DNA from: Hirudo medicinalis
Taxonomy: Eukaryota > Annelida > Clitellata > Hirudinida > Hirudinidae
DNA length: 64,000 nucleotides
Direction of reading: 5' to 3'
Assembly (NCBI GenBank): GCA_011800805.1
Contig: MPNW01000119.1
Span: forward strand, 252,583-316,582
This document shows, piece after piece, positions 37,137-57,532 of the stretch. The notes below the pieces were generated by a model that was not told where the DNA came from, ran no database searches, and saw only the letters and a program-made list of their open reading frames with translations. The position numbers and the translations under genes are program-made. How positions within the stretch are numbered: position 1 is the first letter of the stretch; the number at the start of each line of letters is the position of its first letter.

Positions 37137-39327
37137 TCATTTCTTTTTCGCCTTTCCTTTCTTCTCCTTTTTGACGGTGTCGGTGGGAATTTCGTGAGGA
37201 AAGTTGAGCAGAATGGCTTTATTTAAATAATTATAAAAACAAATGTCAAAATTGATTTACGAATTAAATACTTATATCTATAAACTCACTGTCCATGGTT
37301 ATCGGTTCCGTGTATGGCTCCAAGGCAGGATCAACCTTCGGTAACTTTTCTTGATTACCGACTTCAGGAACTAAAAGCAATTCCCATTAGTTTATTCTAA
37401 AGTTTATAATGATAATAGATCATTATAGTAATGATAGGTTCGATAGGATAGGTTTGTTGGGAGTCTGAAATAAGGACGTCCGAGTAGCAGCTGTTGCTAC
37501 TCAGCCATTAAACCATCCAACTATGAAACATTTCGTGAAGAGGCTTTTAATATTTCAAAACTTCAAAAACACTTCAATTAATATTGCTGAACCTTCTCTT
37601 TTGGAGCTTTCCATGAAATTGCATGAATTGTTGAAACTCAGAGATAATCGGATATGAAATTGTTGCCAGAAAATGTTTATAAAAATAGAAATTTATATCA
37701 TCTCAGAAAACAACTCAGATTACGATGCTAATGTAATCGGAGGACAAGCAAATACTTTCAACCGAATGAAGTCTTTTAATGAATTGAATTTGGTTCTTTG
37801 ATCTGCAAACCCTTTAAAGAATTTTTTAAATCGCTGAGTTCATATTTCATTCATCGATTCAAATATCACATTCCATGGGAATAGAACTTGTTTCTTTGCA
37901 TAAAAGATGACCATGTAAACTTTCAACTAAAATAGAGCGACGACCTGAGTTTAATATTCATTGAGAGCACTTTTCGGCAGTAAAAATAAAAACTTCCATC
38001 AGAAACAGATGCGAAGTTGGTGTTTCAAGAGTTGCTGATCCAACTCTTGTAAGATTCACTCCCCGTTGTTTCTCAAGATGGTCTTTGTCTTTCAATACAT
38101 TTCCAGATCTTACACCACAACTATAAGGCAACAGCACTTCACACAACATATATAACAAGTACACAAATCCACAACAACATTTCAAAGCCAACCTTTCATG
38201 TAGGGACTGAACATGTTTTTGTGTTTCGCTTCAAAGTACACGAGAATGTTCTTCATGGTCAGCATTTCTTCTGCTCGGAGGAAGGCATTGAAGCTCAAAA
38301 CGCTGAGTCCACTCAAATCAATGTCAATGAGGACAGACACGTCCTTGAAATAAATAATTAATCATTATTATTAACTTATTTATTCTTAAATTAATGATAA
38401 TAATGGCAATCTCAACATCATGGGAAAATTTTTAATGCATTAATTCTGTATCTTATAAATTATTAATAACATTGATTAGCTAACGAAAGCTTAAATAAAT
38501 TTATTAACCAAATATATTCATTAATAAAGTGATCTTTCAACCGACCTTTATAAGTTGTGTGGCACAATAAATGGCCGTCCTAACGGCGAGAGGCCAAACA
38601 ATGAACTGGACCTCAGGTGGTGTCAGGCTTGAGGGGAGTTGGTTGGTCGGATATCTGTGTATGTGGCAGTTGAACAAGCGTGTGCAGAAACCTGTCCAAT
38701 GGTTGAAGTAGTACGTCACATCTTCCATCTTTTCGGATTCTTCGCTGAAGTTCTTATTAAGCAGAGCCACCAGGTTCCCTGCTATGAGGAGCAAACCTCG
38801 CATCCGACCGAACAAATCGAGAAGTTCGGTCAGAGCTCCAACCGAGGCTACGTTGTGCTCAGTCAAATAAACCGCTGCTTCACTGATCTCCTTAAAGTGA
38901 GACATTCTCTGGCTGAGTTCTTCTGCTGTTATGACTGAAACCGCTTCGTGCGAGGAGGAAACTCCAGCAGGGGCTGCGGGAGAAGCTTCGGCCTGCTTTT
39001 TCTTCTTCTTTCCACTCTTTGCACGCTTGTTTTCCATCTCCAACAAGTGCCACTCCTCGGCCAACTGCATGGCCTGTGCAAATTCAACCAGGCGAGTATG
39101 AAAGAAAAGGTTGAACCTGAAAGTTGGAGCAATTACTCGATGGAAATCTTCATAAAAATTATATTTAACAAGGTTTTAAAATTAAATAAGATGATCGAGA
39201 GTAAGCACCTGAAGGTCATTACAGCTACGTGTCTCAAAAGGAAGTTAATGAATGTCATCGCTTCTGCTATCACCTTCGCTCGCTTTGGGTCCACAACAGG
39301 TTTCTCTTCTTCCAGCAAATCCATCAT
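37137..39327 (-). CDS. Unrecognised protein with lysine-rich segments (333 aa)
   Basis: Five exons with matching phases (1002 nt): 39327-39209, 39116-38546, 38343-38193, 37370-37290 and 37216-37137. I do not recognise the family. The protein is mostly helical, beginning MMDLLEEEKPVVDPKRAK. It has a low-complexity basic/alanine patch (KSGKKKKKQAEASPAAPAG) after about residue 70. A conserved-looking central region includes VTYYFNHWTGFCTRLFNCH and VQFIVWPLAVRTAIYC, and the C-terminus is a basic tail (VKKEKKGKAKKK). There is no signal peptide, and the hydrophobic parts look amphipathic rather than transmembrane. The start is the first of two adjacent ATGs. An upstream stop in the same frame makes this a plausible N-terminus, but further 5' exons cannot be excluded. 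Probably cytosolic; a role in cilia or protein complexes would be a guess. Confidence 0.7.
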
Positions 39328-41422
39328 CGACCAAAGAATTGTTAATCACCCAAGAACTTAAATCTTAATCCCGTGGAAAATAGAAAAATTGACCAAATCC
39401 GTAAACATGGTGAAGTCACATTGTATTTGAAATTCAACGGAAACTTGGCGAGAGATGTGTTTAAAACGATGCCATGATGCAATGCACAACAAATTCACAA
39501 GAACGAATGAATTTATCAAACTTATTACACGATTATTCGTATTGTACTGAAAATAATTTTACTTTAATAATCTATTTTTAGATGTTAATTCTGGAGCCTA
39601 ATTATCCTGGGATCTTATTCATGGATGGCTGAAAGTTGAGAACGATTCATTTCACTTATGACTAACAAGCGCAGATTTTTAACTTGTTTTTTGCTTTTTC
39701 AGACCGGGAGGAGAGATTCTGCATACAACAGCCTGCCTCTATGCCTATGTACGTACACGTAAGTACTTAATATACTGTAATATTATATTATTAATGTTAA
39801 TTAATATTTTTATTAATGCTGATGATTAATGCTTCATTGTTAGCATTATTATTATTACTACAACACATCTCATTCACAAGAAGAAACTGATTGCAGTATA
39901 ATATTTTAATACTCATCCATAACCGATAAACCTTTGAATGTTTAAAAGTGAATCACTATTTTATCGCTGCCTCTTCAAGGCCCCTTCAAATCCTTTTGTG
40001 ATCGCGATTACCTAATTGTTGGTAGAAATGGAGCAGCACAAGGCAACAAATTCTAGAACATCAGGTTCTTCGAAAGAGAGAAACTAAGAGTCGAAAATGT
40101 GTAGGGAAGCACACAAAGAGCGGGAGGAAGCAATTGTTGACAAACACGTTAAAGTCACCTGCCCTCGCAAATGTTTCTTGAAATCATCTCAAGATTAGCC
40201 CACCAATTGATGAATTTTTATAAATATGAACAAATACATTTTTTTTGAGTAATTTAATTTATTAATCAAGCACAACAGTAAACGAACAGAAAAAAAAACC
40301 AAATAAAAATAACTCAAGGGTCAGCCTTAAGGAAACGCACGCTTCCGCTATCAGACTGACCCTCATTAACACGTCACAAGAATGCATGTGCACATGTATG
40401 TACATTAATTACACCAGGCTTTTGAATTTATCGTTGAAGCATTTTAAATAAATTGAAATATTATTTTAGGATTTATTCTAAAAAAATATATATTGTGTGG
40501 TGCGAAGGTGTAGATCAATTGACAGATCTGTGTCATTTGCTTATTATAATTTTCATTATTATAAATTAAGAATTCACAATCAATCTTTTGCGAGCTTAAT
40601 TGTAATGAATGAATGTGAGGTTCCAAGACAAGATTAGTAGATAATGGAGTGAAAATGTGTAGATGCGTGGTTGAAGTCTATGCGTGTGAATGCAGGTCTG
40701 TTTGTTCACGCACGTTTCAAGACTCGAATATCATCGATTTGTTCGTGAAAGTTGCCTGTGAAATGAACCGTATTTAAATGACTGATTTAAACATTTAAAC
40801 ATTTCATGGGTCCATATTCATTTGTTCAATATGACAGACAATAATAAGAGCTAGAAAATCCATTAACTTTATTGTTATCAACCTTGGTGATGATGTCGGT
40901 GAAGGTATTATTATTATTGATATTATTAGCCTCGAGTTGTATTGGGGAGAAGGGAGAAGATGGGAGAGGAGACCCAATTTCCATGCATCGAGTTTCCACC
41001 CAAGTTTCTTATCAGCTTCAGCAGCCTGCATCATTTGGAGGCTGTTCTTCATTCTACGAGCAGGATTTTCTGAGACTTTGTGGGCTGGTTCATCTTGTTG
41101 AGAAGTAAATTATACCCTATTTTTAATTGTGATTATTACCGAATATTGTGAATATATTACAATTAATGGAAGTGATAGTATTTCAATAGTGTAAAGTTCA
41201 ATAATTTTAAGATTTTATTAATAAATATGTAAATTTAATCTCCATAAACTGCTTCGCTTGAATTATTTGTTTTTATTAAATTAAAAATAATTACGTGCTA
41301 TTAAATGAGGTTTATACTGATCGTCACAAAGTTAAATGTGATTTCGATTAGGCTGCTCTAATTAAATATTCATAATTTGAAATAAGATTTAATTCCAGAA
41401 TAACATCCACCGATCAACCAGC
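39328..41422. other. Intergenic region with one exon-like stretch
   Basis: AT-rich. At about 39704-39758 a short stretch is framed by tttttcag and gtaagt and could be a 5' untranslated or coding exon of the tetraspan gene downstream. Nothing else is supported. A short inverted pair (GGGTCAG...CTGACCC, about 40318-40363) encloses a possible hairpin. Confidence 0.3.
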
Positions 41423-42864
41423 ATGGCAACTTCAGATCCAGGCGCCCCGGCCGTCCACAACATCAGTTTCATTGGACTTACAGGGGCCATGTTCAGTTGT
41501 TTGGCCATTGGACTTTTCCTTTATTGGGAGGCATTCGTCACAACATCGTGGATTGTTTCTTCCAATAACACCCACTCAATCCAGACTGGACTTTGGCAAA
41601 CCTGCAGCTCTGTTCCCTCCAGATTCTCTGACTCAGGTGAGTAATTGTGGGATAAAAATACGCAGTGCCCAACTAAGCAATTATTAACATGTTCATTTCT
41701 CCGAACGGAGAATTTCACTTCGTGGAATGAAGTTTATGAATTAAATAATTTAATTAAATTATGACTTAATATTAAATATTAAATATTACTTAAATATTTT
41801 GTAATTTATTATTATTTTATTCAAAAAAGCAGTTTAATAAACTTGAAAACTTCAATATAGTTTTAGCTTCTACAAACGTGTTATGATGCAAGTTTGTACT
41901 TTGGAATCGAACGTCTTCTTCAATCAAAAGTCGTACCTTGGTATTGAAAAGAACTTCGTAATGAGACCAAAATTGCATCAATCACTGAAATAATTGAACG
42001 ATAATTGTGTCTCAAAGTGCTTTTTAAACGAGTTGACATAAACAATAGCAATTTTCCAGTGGAATGCCATAAAAATTCACAAAAGATTTCATTTAATTTT
42101 TAATTTTATGTAATTTCAGCTTGGTTCCTCGCGAGTCAAGTTCTGTTTTCTTCAACGTTGTTCGGCTTGGTGCTGTGCTTCATACTGGGGGTCATTTATC
42201 TGAGCGCAAACAAGGCCAGCAAGAACCTCACACTTATTACTCTGGCCTTTCTTGCCTTCTTAGCCAGTGAGGAATTGTTTACCGTCCTTATGCTGTTGAG
42301 AAAAAAATTACGAATTAGGAATGTTTGCCGATAAATCTTTGAGAGAGGGGATAATTTCTACGGATATATTTTTTCATGGATCTTATTTACCCATCCGCCC
42401 ATTCATCCATTCATTTATTCATTCATTTATTTATTCATTCATCTATCCTTTCATTTCTTTTTCACCCGTCCACCCTGACATCAATCCACTCGTTCATCAT
42501 TCGCCCAGATTTGGATATTTTCCCACAACTCAGATAATCCAAACATTTCTGAAAACATTGTGTTGGCATTTCAAAGGCACTGATTAGATGAAATTGTGCC
42601 AATTAGACTATTTAATTAGAAGATTGTACGAATCCACGTGAAACAAAATTTTTATTAGATGATGACGAAATTACTAATTAATTAATCAATTAATTCAAAG
42701 GTGGGCTCGCCCTCAGTGGGTTGATAGTGCTGGGGGTCATGCTACCATCCAACCACAGTCTGTCCTGGTCGTATGGAATTGCCTCACTGTCAGTCGTGTT
42801 CTTCCTCGTGGGAGGGATATTGGCAGTTCGTCAAATCAAAAAGTCCAACGTACGCATCTGTTAA
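41423..42864 (+). CDS. PMP22/claudin/LHFPL-like four-pass membrane protein (174 aa)
   Basis: Three exons: 41423-41636, 42120-42266 and 42701-42864 (525 nt, phases match). Four hydrophobic segments are seen: GLTGAMFSCLAIGLFLYW, then LFSSTLFGLVLCFILGVIYL, then the segment around exon 2-3 (LAFLA to GLIVLGVML), then IASLSVVFFLVGGILAV. The first extracellular loop has TSW, an N-glycosylation motif (NNT) and GLWQTC, the W-GLW-C part of the PMP22/claudin signature. The second cysteine of the usual W-GLW-C-C motif is missing, so a classic claudin disulfide is unlikely. The tail is short and basic, without a PDZ-binding end. Such proteins act in junctions, adhesion or channel modulation at the plasma membrane. 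An acceptor site directly ahead of the start suggests an untranslated 5' exon. Confidence 0.75.
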
Positions 42865-44425
42865 CCGGGCAACATTTTCTCACAATCCATTTTTTTTATT
42901 TATTCACATCAATGATTTATTGCACGAAAATGAATTCCTCCTGTAACTCATGAATATCAATGTCAACCATTAGGCCTGTAACTTTTGAGGAGTAGGTTTT
43001 ATTCTTAAAATATTGTGGAGAATCTTGTGTTGGAATATATTTTATTTATTTTAATTTTTAAATAATTAATTCTGAGCCGTATTTGCTTCAATGTTGAATA
43101 CGCTGAATGTGCCTTCTTGAATTTTCAACGTTTCTTGCAGTGTGCTTTAGGAATGGAGCTTAGAATCACTTTTGTTAGCTTTGTTTGAGTGTTTAAAGCT
43201 GCTTTTTAAAAAGTTTTTGAGGAATAATTTTACAAAATTTCTCCCTTTCGAGATGTGACAATTCTTGTTCAGCTTTAAAATTTGAAAATATACGCCCCTG
43301 AGAGTTGAAAGAACTGCGTCATTCATAAAAATCACAATCGCAAAAAGATTTAAAGGTCAACCAGGACTTAATTAATCCTAAAATAAATCAACATTCAATC
43401 AATTCTCTTTTCGAATTACAATTGCAACCTAATATTGAAGTTACTCTTATATTTTTACCCTTAATGTTAGGTTATTATATTCTGTCATATTAAAGTTATT
43501 CTAATGTTAGTTAATTATGCTACTTCTAATATTAGTATAATTAAAATATTACGTCCAAACCATTCAGCGTAAAGAACGTATTATTACTGCTATTACGAAT
43601 GAGGTGTCGAAGCTGTGTTCATCGGTAAATTTTGTAAAACAATGGGAAATTCAAAACAAGAAGTGTTATACTTCGAAATAAACAGTCCTCTACACTCTCT
43701 TGAAGACCACACGATTCCCGCAGCCTTAAATGGCACCCGCACACAACAATGAATTCAACAATGAAGACCGTTTTGAGTTTGCTTCTTGCTTACCTCTATT
43801 ACACCGCAAACTCCCCATTCACTAAAAAAATACTTTCAAATGGTTTCGTTCATAGATGGCTTGCTACAAGTGTATTGTATACAAATATACGAATGCAGCC
43901 CTCGTTCAAATATCTCTGAATCTTTTAACATATATTTTCAAACATGGGCTCCGATCATGAGAAGGAAATATCCCAAAAGAATTCAATTTTGGGTGAATAT
44001 CTCACTGAGAAACGTGTGTTGAAGTCGACAAATGTTTTGACAACAACGGTGCCTAACATTTTCTGATTGAGAAGCTCAGCCACATAGTGGAGCATGCTGT
44101 TGATCAAGCACTTTTTAAATCAGTCCAATGAATTTTCAGTAGAGAGAAGATTTAAGGAGGTTTAAGAGGGGAGCAATCAAGAGACACTGGACTCACTTTG
44201 CAAGAAGAAAACGTAAGTCTGAACCTAAAGAAAAATAAATCGTAAAACGAGCCCCGACAAAATTCACCTTTAACCATCTTCGACAAACCTTAAGTCTTTG
44301 CTCAACGAACATGTATATCTCTAACTCAATCTCCATCACTTCCAAACTACTCATAAAATTATCTTAAACAAGTTCTTTTTGCCTAGCAAAACAACATTCA
44401 CTCGTCTTCTTAACTTTCGCTTTAT
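42865..44425. other. Intergenic region
   Basis: AT-rich sequence. A 51-codon open stretch on the minus strand (about 44213-44365) might be a further exon of the gene at 44426-46140, but its phase does not join well. I do not call it. Confidence 0.3.
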
Positions 44426-46140
44426 TTACCACATCAGTTGAATTGAATTCGGTAAGGTAGGCTCAAAATCATAATCGTTACACTTATCGATTTCAGCGAA
44501 AATATCATTAGAATAATGGCGGTTCTGAAATTCATTTAAACATCAAAGCATATAGCGAGTGGAAACGCAGTTTTTAAAAGGTTTCTTACTGCCAATAGTT
44601 TCTTAATGAAAGAGTGGAAATTTTCCGCAATCGTATCTCCGCTACTCGTATCAAGCAAGCGGTTACCGGCATATAGTTAGGATCATCAAATCTTACGTAG
44701 TCGCCTTCTCTAAGAAATTACTGGATTAGAGCAAGCCTTTAGTCTCTGCCTTGTATGGACTTGAATAAAGCGTGAAGATGATCAAAATGAAATGTCATGT
44801 CGAACCGTCCATCAGCAAACGATGTTTGCATCAGCGGATGTACGTAGTATTCACAGAATATTTTCTGTGCAAAGTGTCTTGACTTCTTTAATCACGTAAA
44901 ATATTTGATTAAACACATTGTGTACGAAAAGTCCTCCATTCAGTGCCGGATTAAGCCTTTGGGAGGCCTGGGGCCCGCTTGGAAGGCAGGCCCCCTTTCC
45001 AACTCCCCTTTAGTGGCCCTCCGTATATGACGTCCATACGAAAAATAGATTTTTGCAACCTCCCTCCCCCTGTCCACAAGCATCCACATCAAGTTACCCC
45101 CTTTGTGGACATTAACATACTGGCAACATAAAGTGCACATTTATCTCCCTAATTTAAAAGCCGGTACCCTTCATGCGGGTATCACGAGCCCACGACAAGA
45201 CAACGCAAGCTGAGAGTGAGGCCCCCTCACGACATCTAGGTTTAAAATTTATAAGTTCTCACTCGCAATTTATGGGTCGAATTGTTAAAAAAAGTACATT
45301 TTGCTTTATTTAAACACATCCATCTGCACGTGAAGCAGTAAACACATCCATTAGAGAATGAGAGAAGCATAACCAGTTTCTAGTTATGACTACGTATTTG
45401 TGTCATTTTTTCGAAAGACTATATTGGTGGGAGGCCCTTCTTGGTGGGTGGCCCGGGGCCGGGTCATTTCGTCCCCCCCCTTAATCCGGTCCTGCCTCCA
45501 TTACTTAAAAGACGTAGATTTTAACATAAAGAATATTTGTTTGAAATCAAATTCAAACCTCTGTTTGTGAATTGTATTGTTGCCAATATTCCAAGGTAAA
45601 CATATGGAACCCATACGACATGATATCAAAATCCTCTAATATTGCATCAACTAATGGGAATGAAAAATTATTTGTAAGGAGTCTCACATCAGTTATAATT
45701 AAATAATTTATGTATGAAATAACTTACACCGGCATGCAATCCAGATGCGATTCTTTTGTCCGGTGACCAACTTGGGGAATTTTAATCAATTCAGATACGA
45801 AAATAAGTTGAAGTGAATCTGCCAGCATTTTTTCAGTATTTTCATGACATCAAATTAAAATTAATTTCATAACAATTTATTATTAACATTATTTTGATTG
45901 AAAATATTAGTTACCTGCCCTCTTCAAATATTTCGCTACAGCTTTTCTGTTCTGGACAACGAGAGCACAGCTGATATGGAGTAGCTATATGGCTGCTGCA
46001 AGTCAGTAAACATCCCCTAGATTAAAGTAACTTTTATATTGATTCCGCCTGGGAATTTAACTTGCAAAAACGTTACACGTAGACTGGCCAATCGTAAGGT
46101 CATGGCACACAACCGCACATGTTGTTGATGAATTTGTCCT
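44426..46140 (-). CDS. Unidentified multi-exon gene, cysteine-containing product, 5' end uncertain
   Basis: Seven short exons fit together with correct splice sites and phases (564 nt, 187 aa): 46140-46079, 46016-45915, 45770-45730, 45650-45559, 44885-44761, 44709-44667 and 44524-44426. Readable pieces are TTCAVVCHDLTIGQS, CLLTCSSHIATPYQLCSRC, then PEQKSCSEIFEEG, SWSPDKRIASGLHA, DFDIMSYGFHMFTLEYWQQY, IFCEYYVHPLMQTSFADGRF and FDDPNYMP. I do not recognise the family. Clustered cysteines in the first two exons suggest a disulfide-bonded, secreted or luminal protein. No signal peptide was found, so at least one 5' exon is probably missing; a candidate ends at 46271. An AATAAA overlaps the stop codon (44421-44426). 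The stop exon could instead splice on at gtaaat. The hAT MITE sits in the intron between exons 4 and 5. Confidence 0.6.
44933..45502. mobile_element. hAT-type MITE with perfect 8-bp target duplication
   Basis: The element spans 44941-45494 (554 bp). Its left end is CAGTGCCGGATTAAG; its right end, reverse-complemented, is CAGGACCGGATTAAG (13 of 15 identical). It is flanked by the direct repeat CCTCCATT at 44933-44940 and 45495-45502. The 8-bp duplication and the CAG...CCGGATTAA termini fit the hAT superfamily. No transposase is encoded, so it is non-autonomous. Its interior is GC-rich near both ends. It lies inside an intron of the unidentified minus-strand gene. Confidence 0.9.
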
Positions 46141-48052
46141 CTGCATTTCCATTATTCACATTAATGTTACGTCCTTGATGGTGCATCCAAAAGGACAGGG
46201 CGCATACAAGTTTCGTTTAAGTAAACAAACAAAACAACTGATAAATTCAATTCATTTGAACTCGATAAACCTTGTAATAATGAATTTTACCCTGCATTAC
46301 CAAGACTTTTGACATCACGATGTCAATCATTGCATTATGGAAATAGGATGTTTAGGAAAATTTTGAATTCTGATATATCTTTAACATTTAACAACGTAAA
46401 TGCTAAGGTTTTTAGATAAATACTTTTTCCAACAGGAGCCACTGTGTGACAAGACGCTATTTCTATGTAAGTGGTTAGAAATGGAAATTTGTTAGATTGA
46501 ATTTATTATCATTGCAATGAATGCTTAAATTATGGGTTTATTAATACCTTTAATAAACAATTCCACGGCTGATAATTATTACATTTGCATAATATGCTGC
46601 GGTATTATAAACCGATCAGCATGTGAAAACATTTTTATTTTTATATCAGAATTAATTAAAATCCATCAAAGTTTAATTAAATTAAATTAATTAAGCATTA
46701 ACACATATTTGTATGACATCAATTGCAATAACGTTTTGTATAAAAAATTAGTTTTAGATGACACTTAAACCACCTGAATTATATTAGATTTATTGGTTAA
46801 TAGTGCTTTCCAAAAGGATTTTATAGTCATAAAATTTGTTTTAAGGTTAATGATAAATAGTATTACATAGATCATAATGGGCCATATAATAATAATGTGT
46901 CATCACCAGCCAGCAGACATCGGCGAAACACTTAAATGCCATTTGGAATTGCAAGCAGTTTCAATAGGTTACAAAGGTCGTGTTGCTGCAGGTAATGACC
47001 ATCAAACGTTGTTTGTTGCCCAATTAATTCATCCTCAGGTTATTTTAAAACCTATTCTAATATATTTTCGAATTTTGGCTGATTACATCCAGGTTATTAA
47101 ATACTTATTTCGAAGAAACCTACGAAATATAAGTGACAAATTTCGAAATGAAAACAAATCATTTCTTCATGCACCGATAATTAAGAGTTAAGTCGGAAAT
47201 ACTTCGGAAGCGCACTGGACTTAGTCTTTTACTCCATGTTTGAAACAGGTGAATATAAATTTAAGGACCATTTTCATTTCAAAATAACCGCGCCGTGGTA
47301 TTTCGTTTTTCATTTGTAATTTCCTGCAGCTAAGTACACTTCGCCTGAAAAAGCATGCTGGAACTAAGTCCATCATCTGCAGCTTTTGTGCTGTACACAA
47401 GTATAAACCTTTCTTATAACATATTGCAATTATTTTGCAATCCCGTGTTTGTAAAAAAATAATGGCGAGTCACAAATGTTAAACAAATAGTTAATGAGAC
47501 TCTTAAAGAATAGAAAGCAAAGTGCGTTAAGCACAATTTTTGTCGTTACGATTGATGGGAACACAATTTAGTCGAGAGTAAATAATATAATTTAATTTAA
47601 AAATATTAATGAAGACTTAATGAAGAGATCATGTCAACGGATGTCAGCTGAAATACATAAAGCTGTTTGCATCGGCGTTTTTTGCCTTCAAGGTGCCAGG
47701 GTTCTGGAGCTTAGGTTGGTCTGCGTTCGACGTGGGGGATAATGCTGGTGTTTGCTGTTTGCTAATAAATCCTTCGCCAACTTTATTGTTACGTTAAAGT
47801 ATTTTCATCGGATGTCAACTTTCGTTTCTGCTATTAATCGTCATCACGTAGTACCGGCTGAGGGTGAACTTTCAAGGGCATATTGGTCGAGTTTTTTTGT
47901 ACCTTAGATGTTTCATTTTGATTTTTAGACCTAATGTAGGCGTTGGGAGATATTGGGGTTGTGGGATTCGCGACAGACTTTGAACGATTTTTTTGTATAT
48001 GTGTTTTGGTTACAGGTTTTAGTCCTGGGGAGAAACTCAAGCTGAATTGAAT
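46141..48052. other. Region upstream of NNT with possible unassigned exons
   Basis: This stretch must hold the NNT promoter (plus strand) and the 5' part of the minus-strand gene at 44426-46140. A plus-strand exon-like stretch at about 46912-46991 ends with a strong donor (GCTGCAG|gtaatg), and another acceptor (tttcctgcag) precedes 47331. The phases do not join, so no gene is called. Confidence 0.3.

Positions 48053-57532
<9,480 letters not shown>

Noticed and set aside
37137..39327. NAA35 (NatC subunit), because of an EE...KKKKK stretch
   Set aside because: Only the lysine run is similar; the flanking sequence does not follow NAA35.
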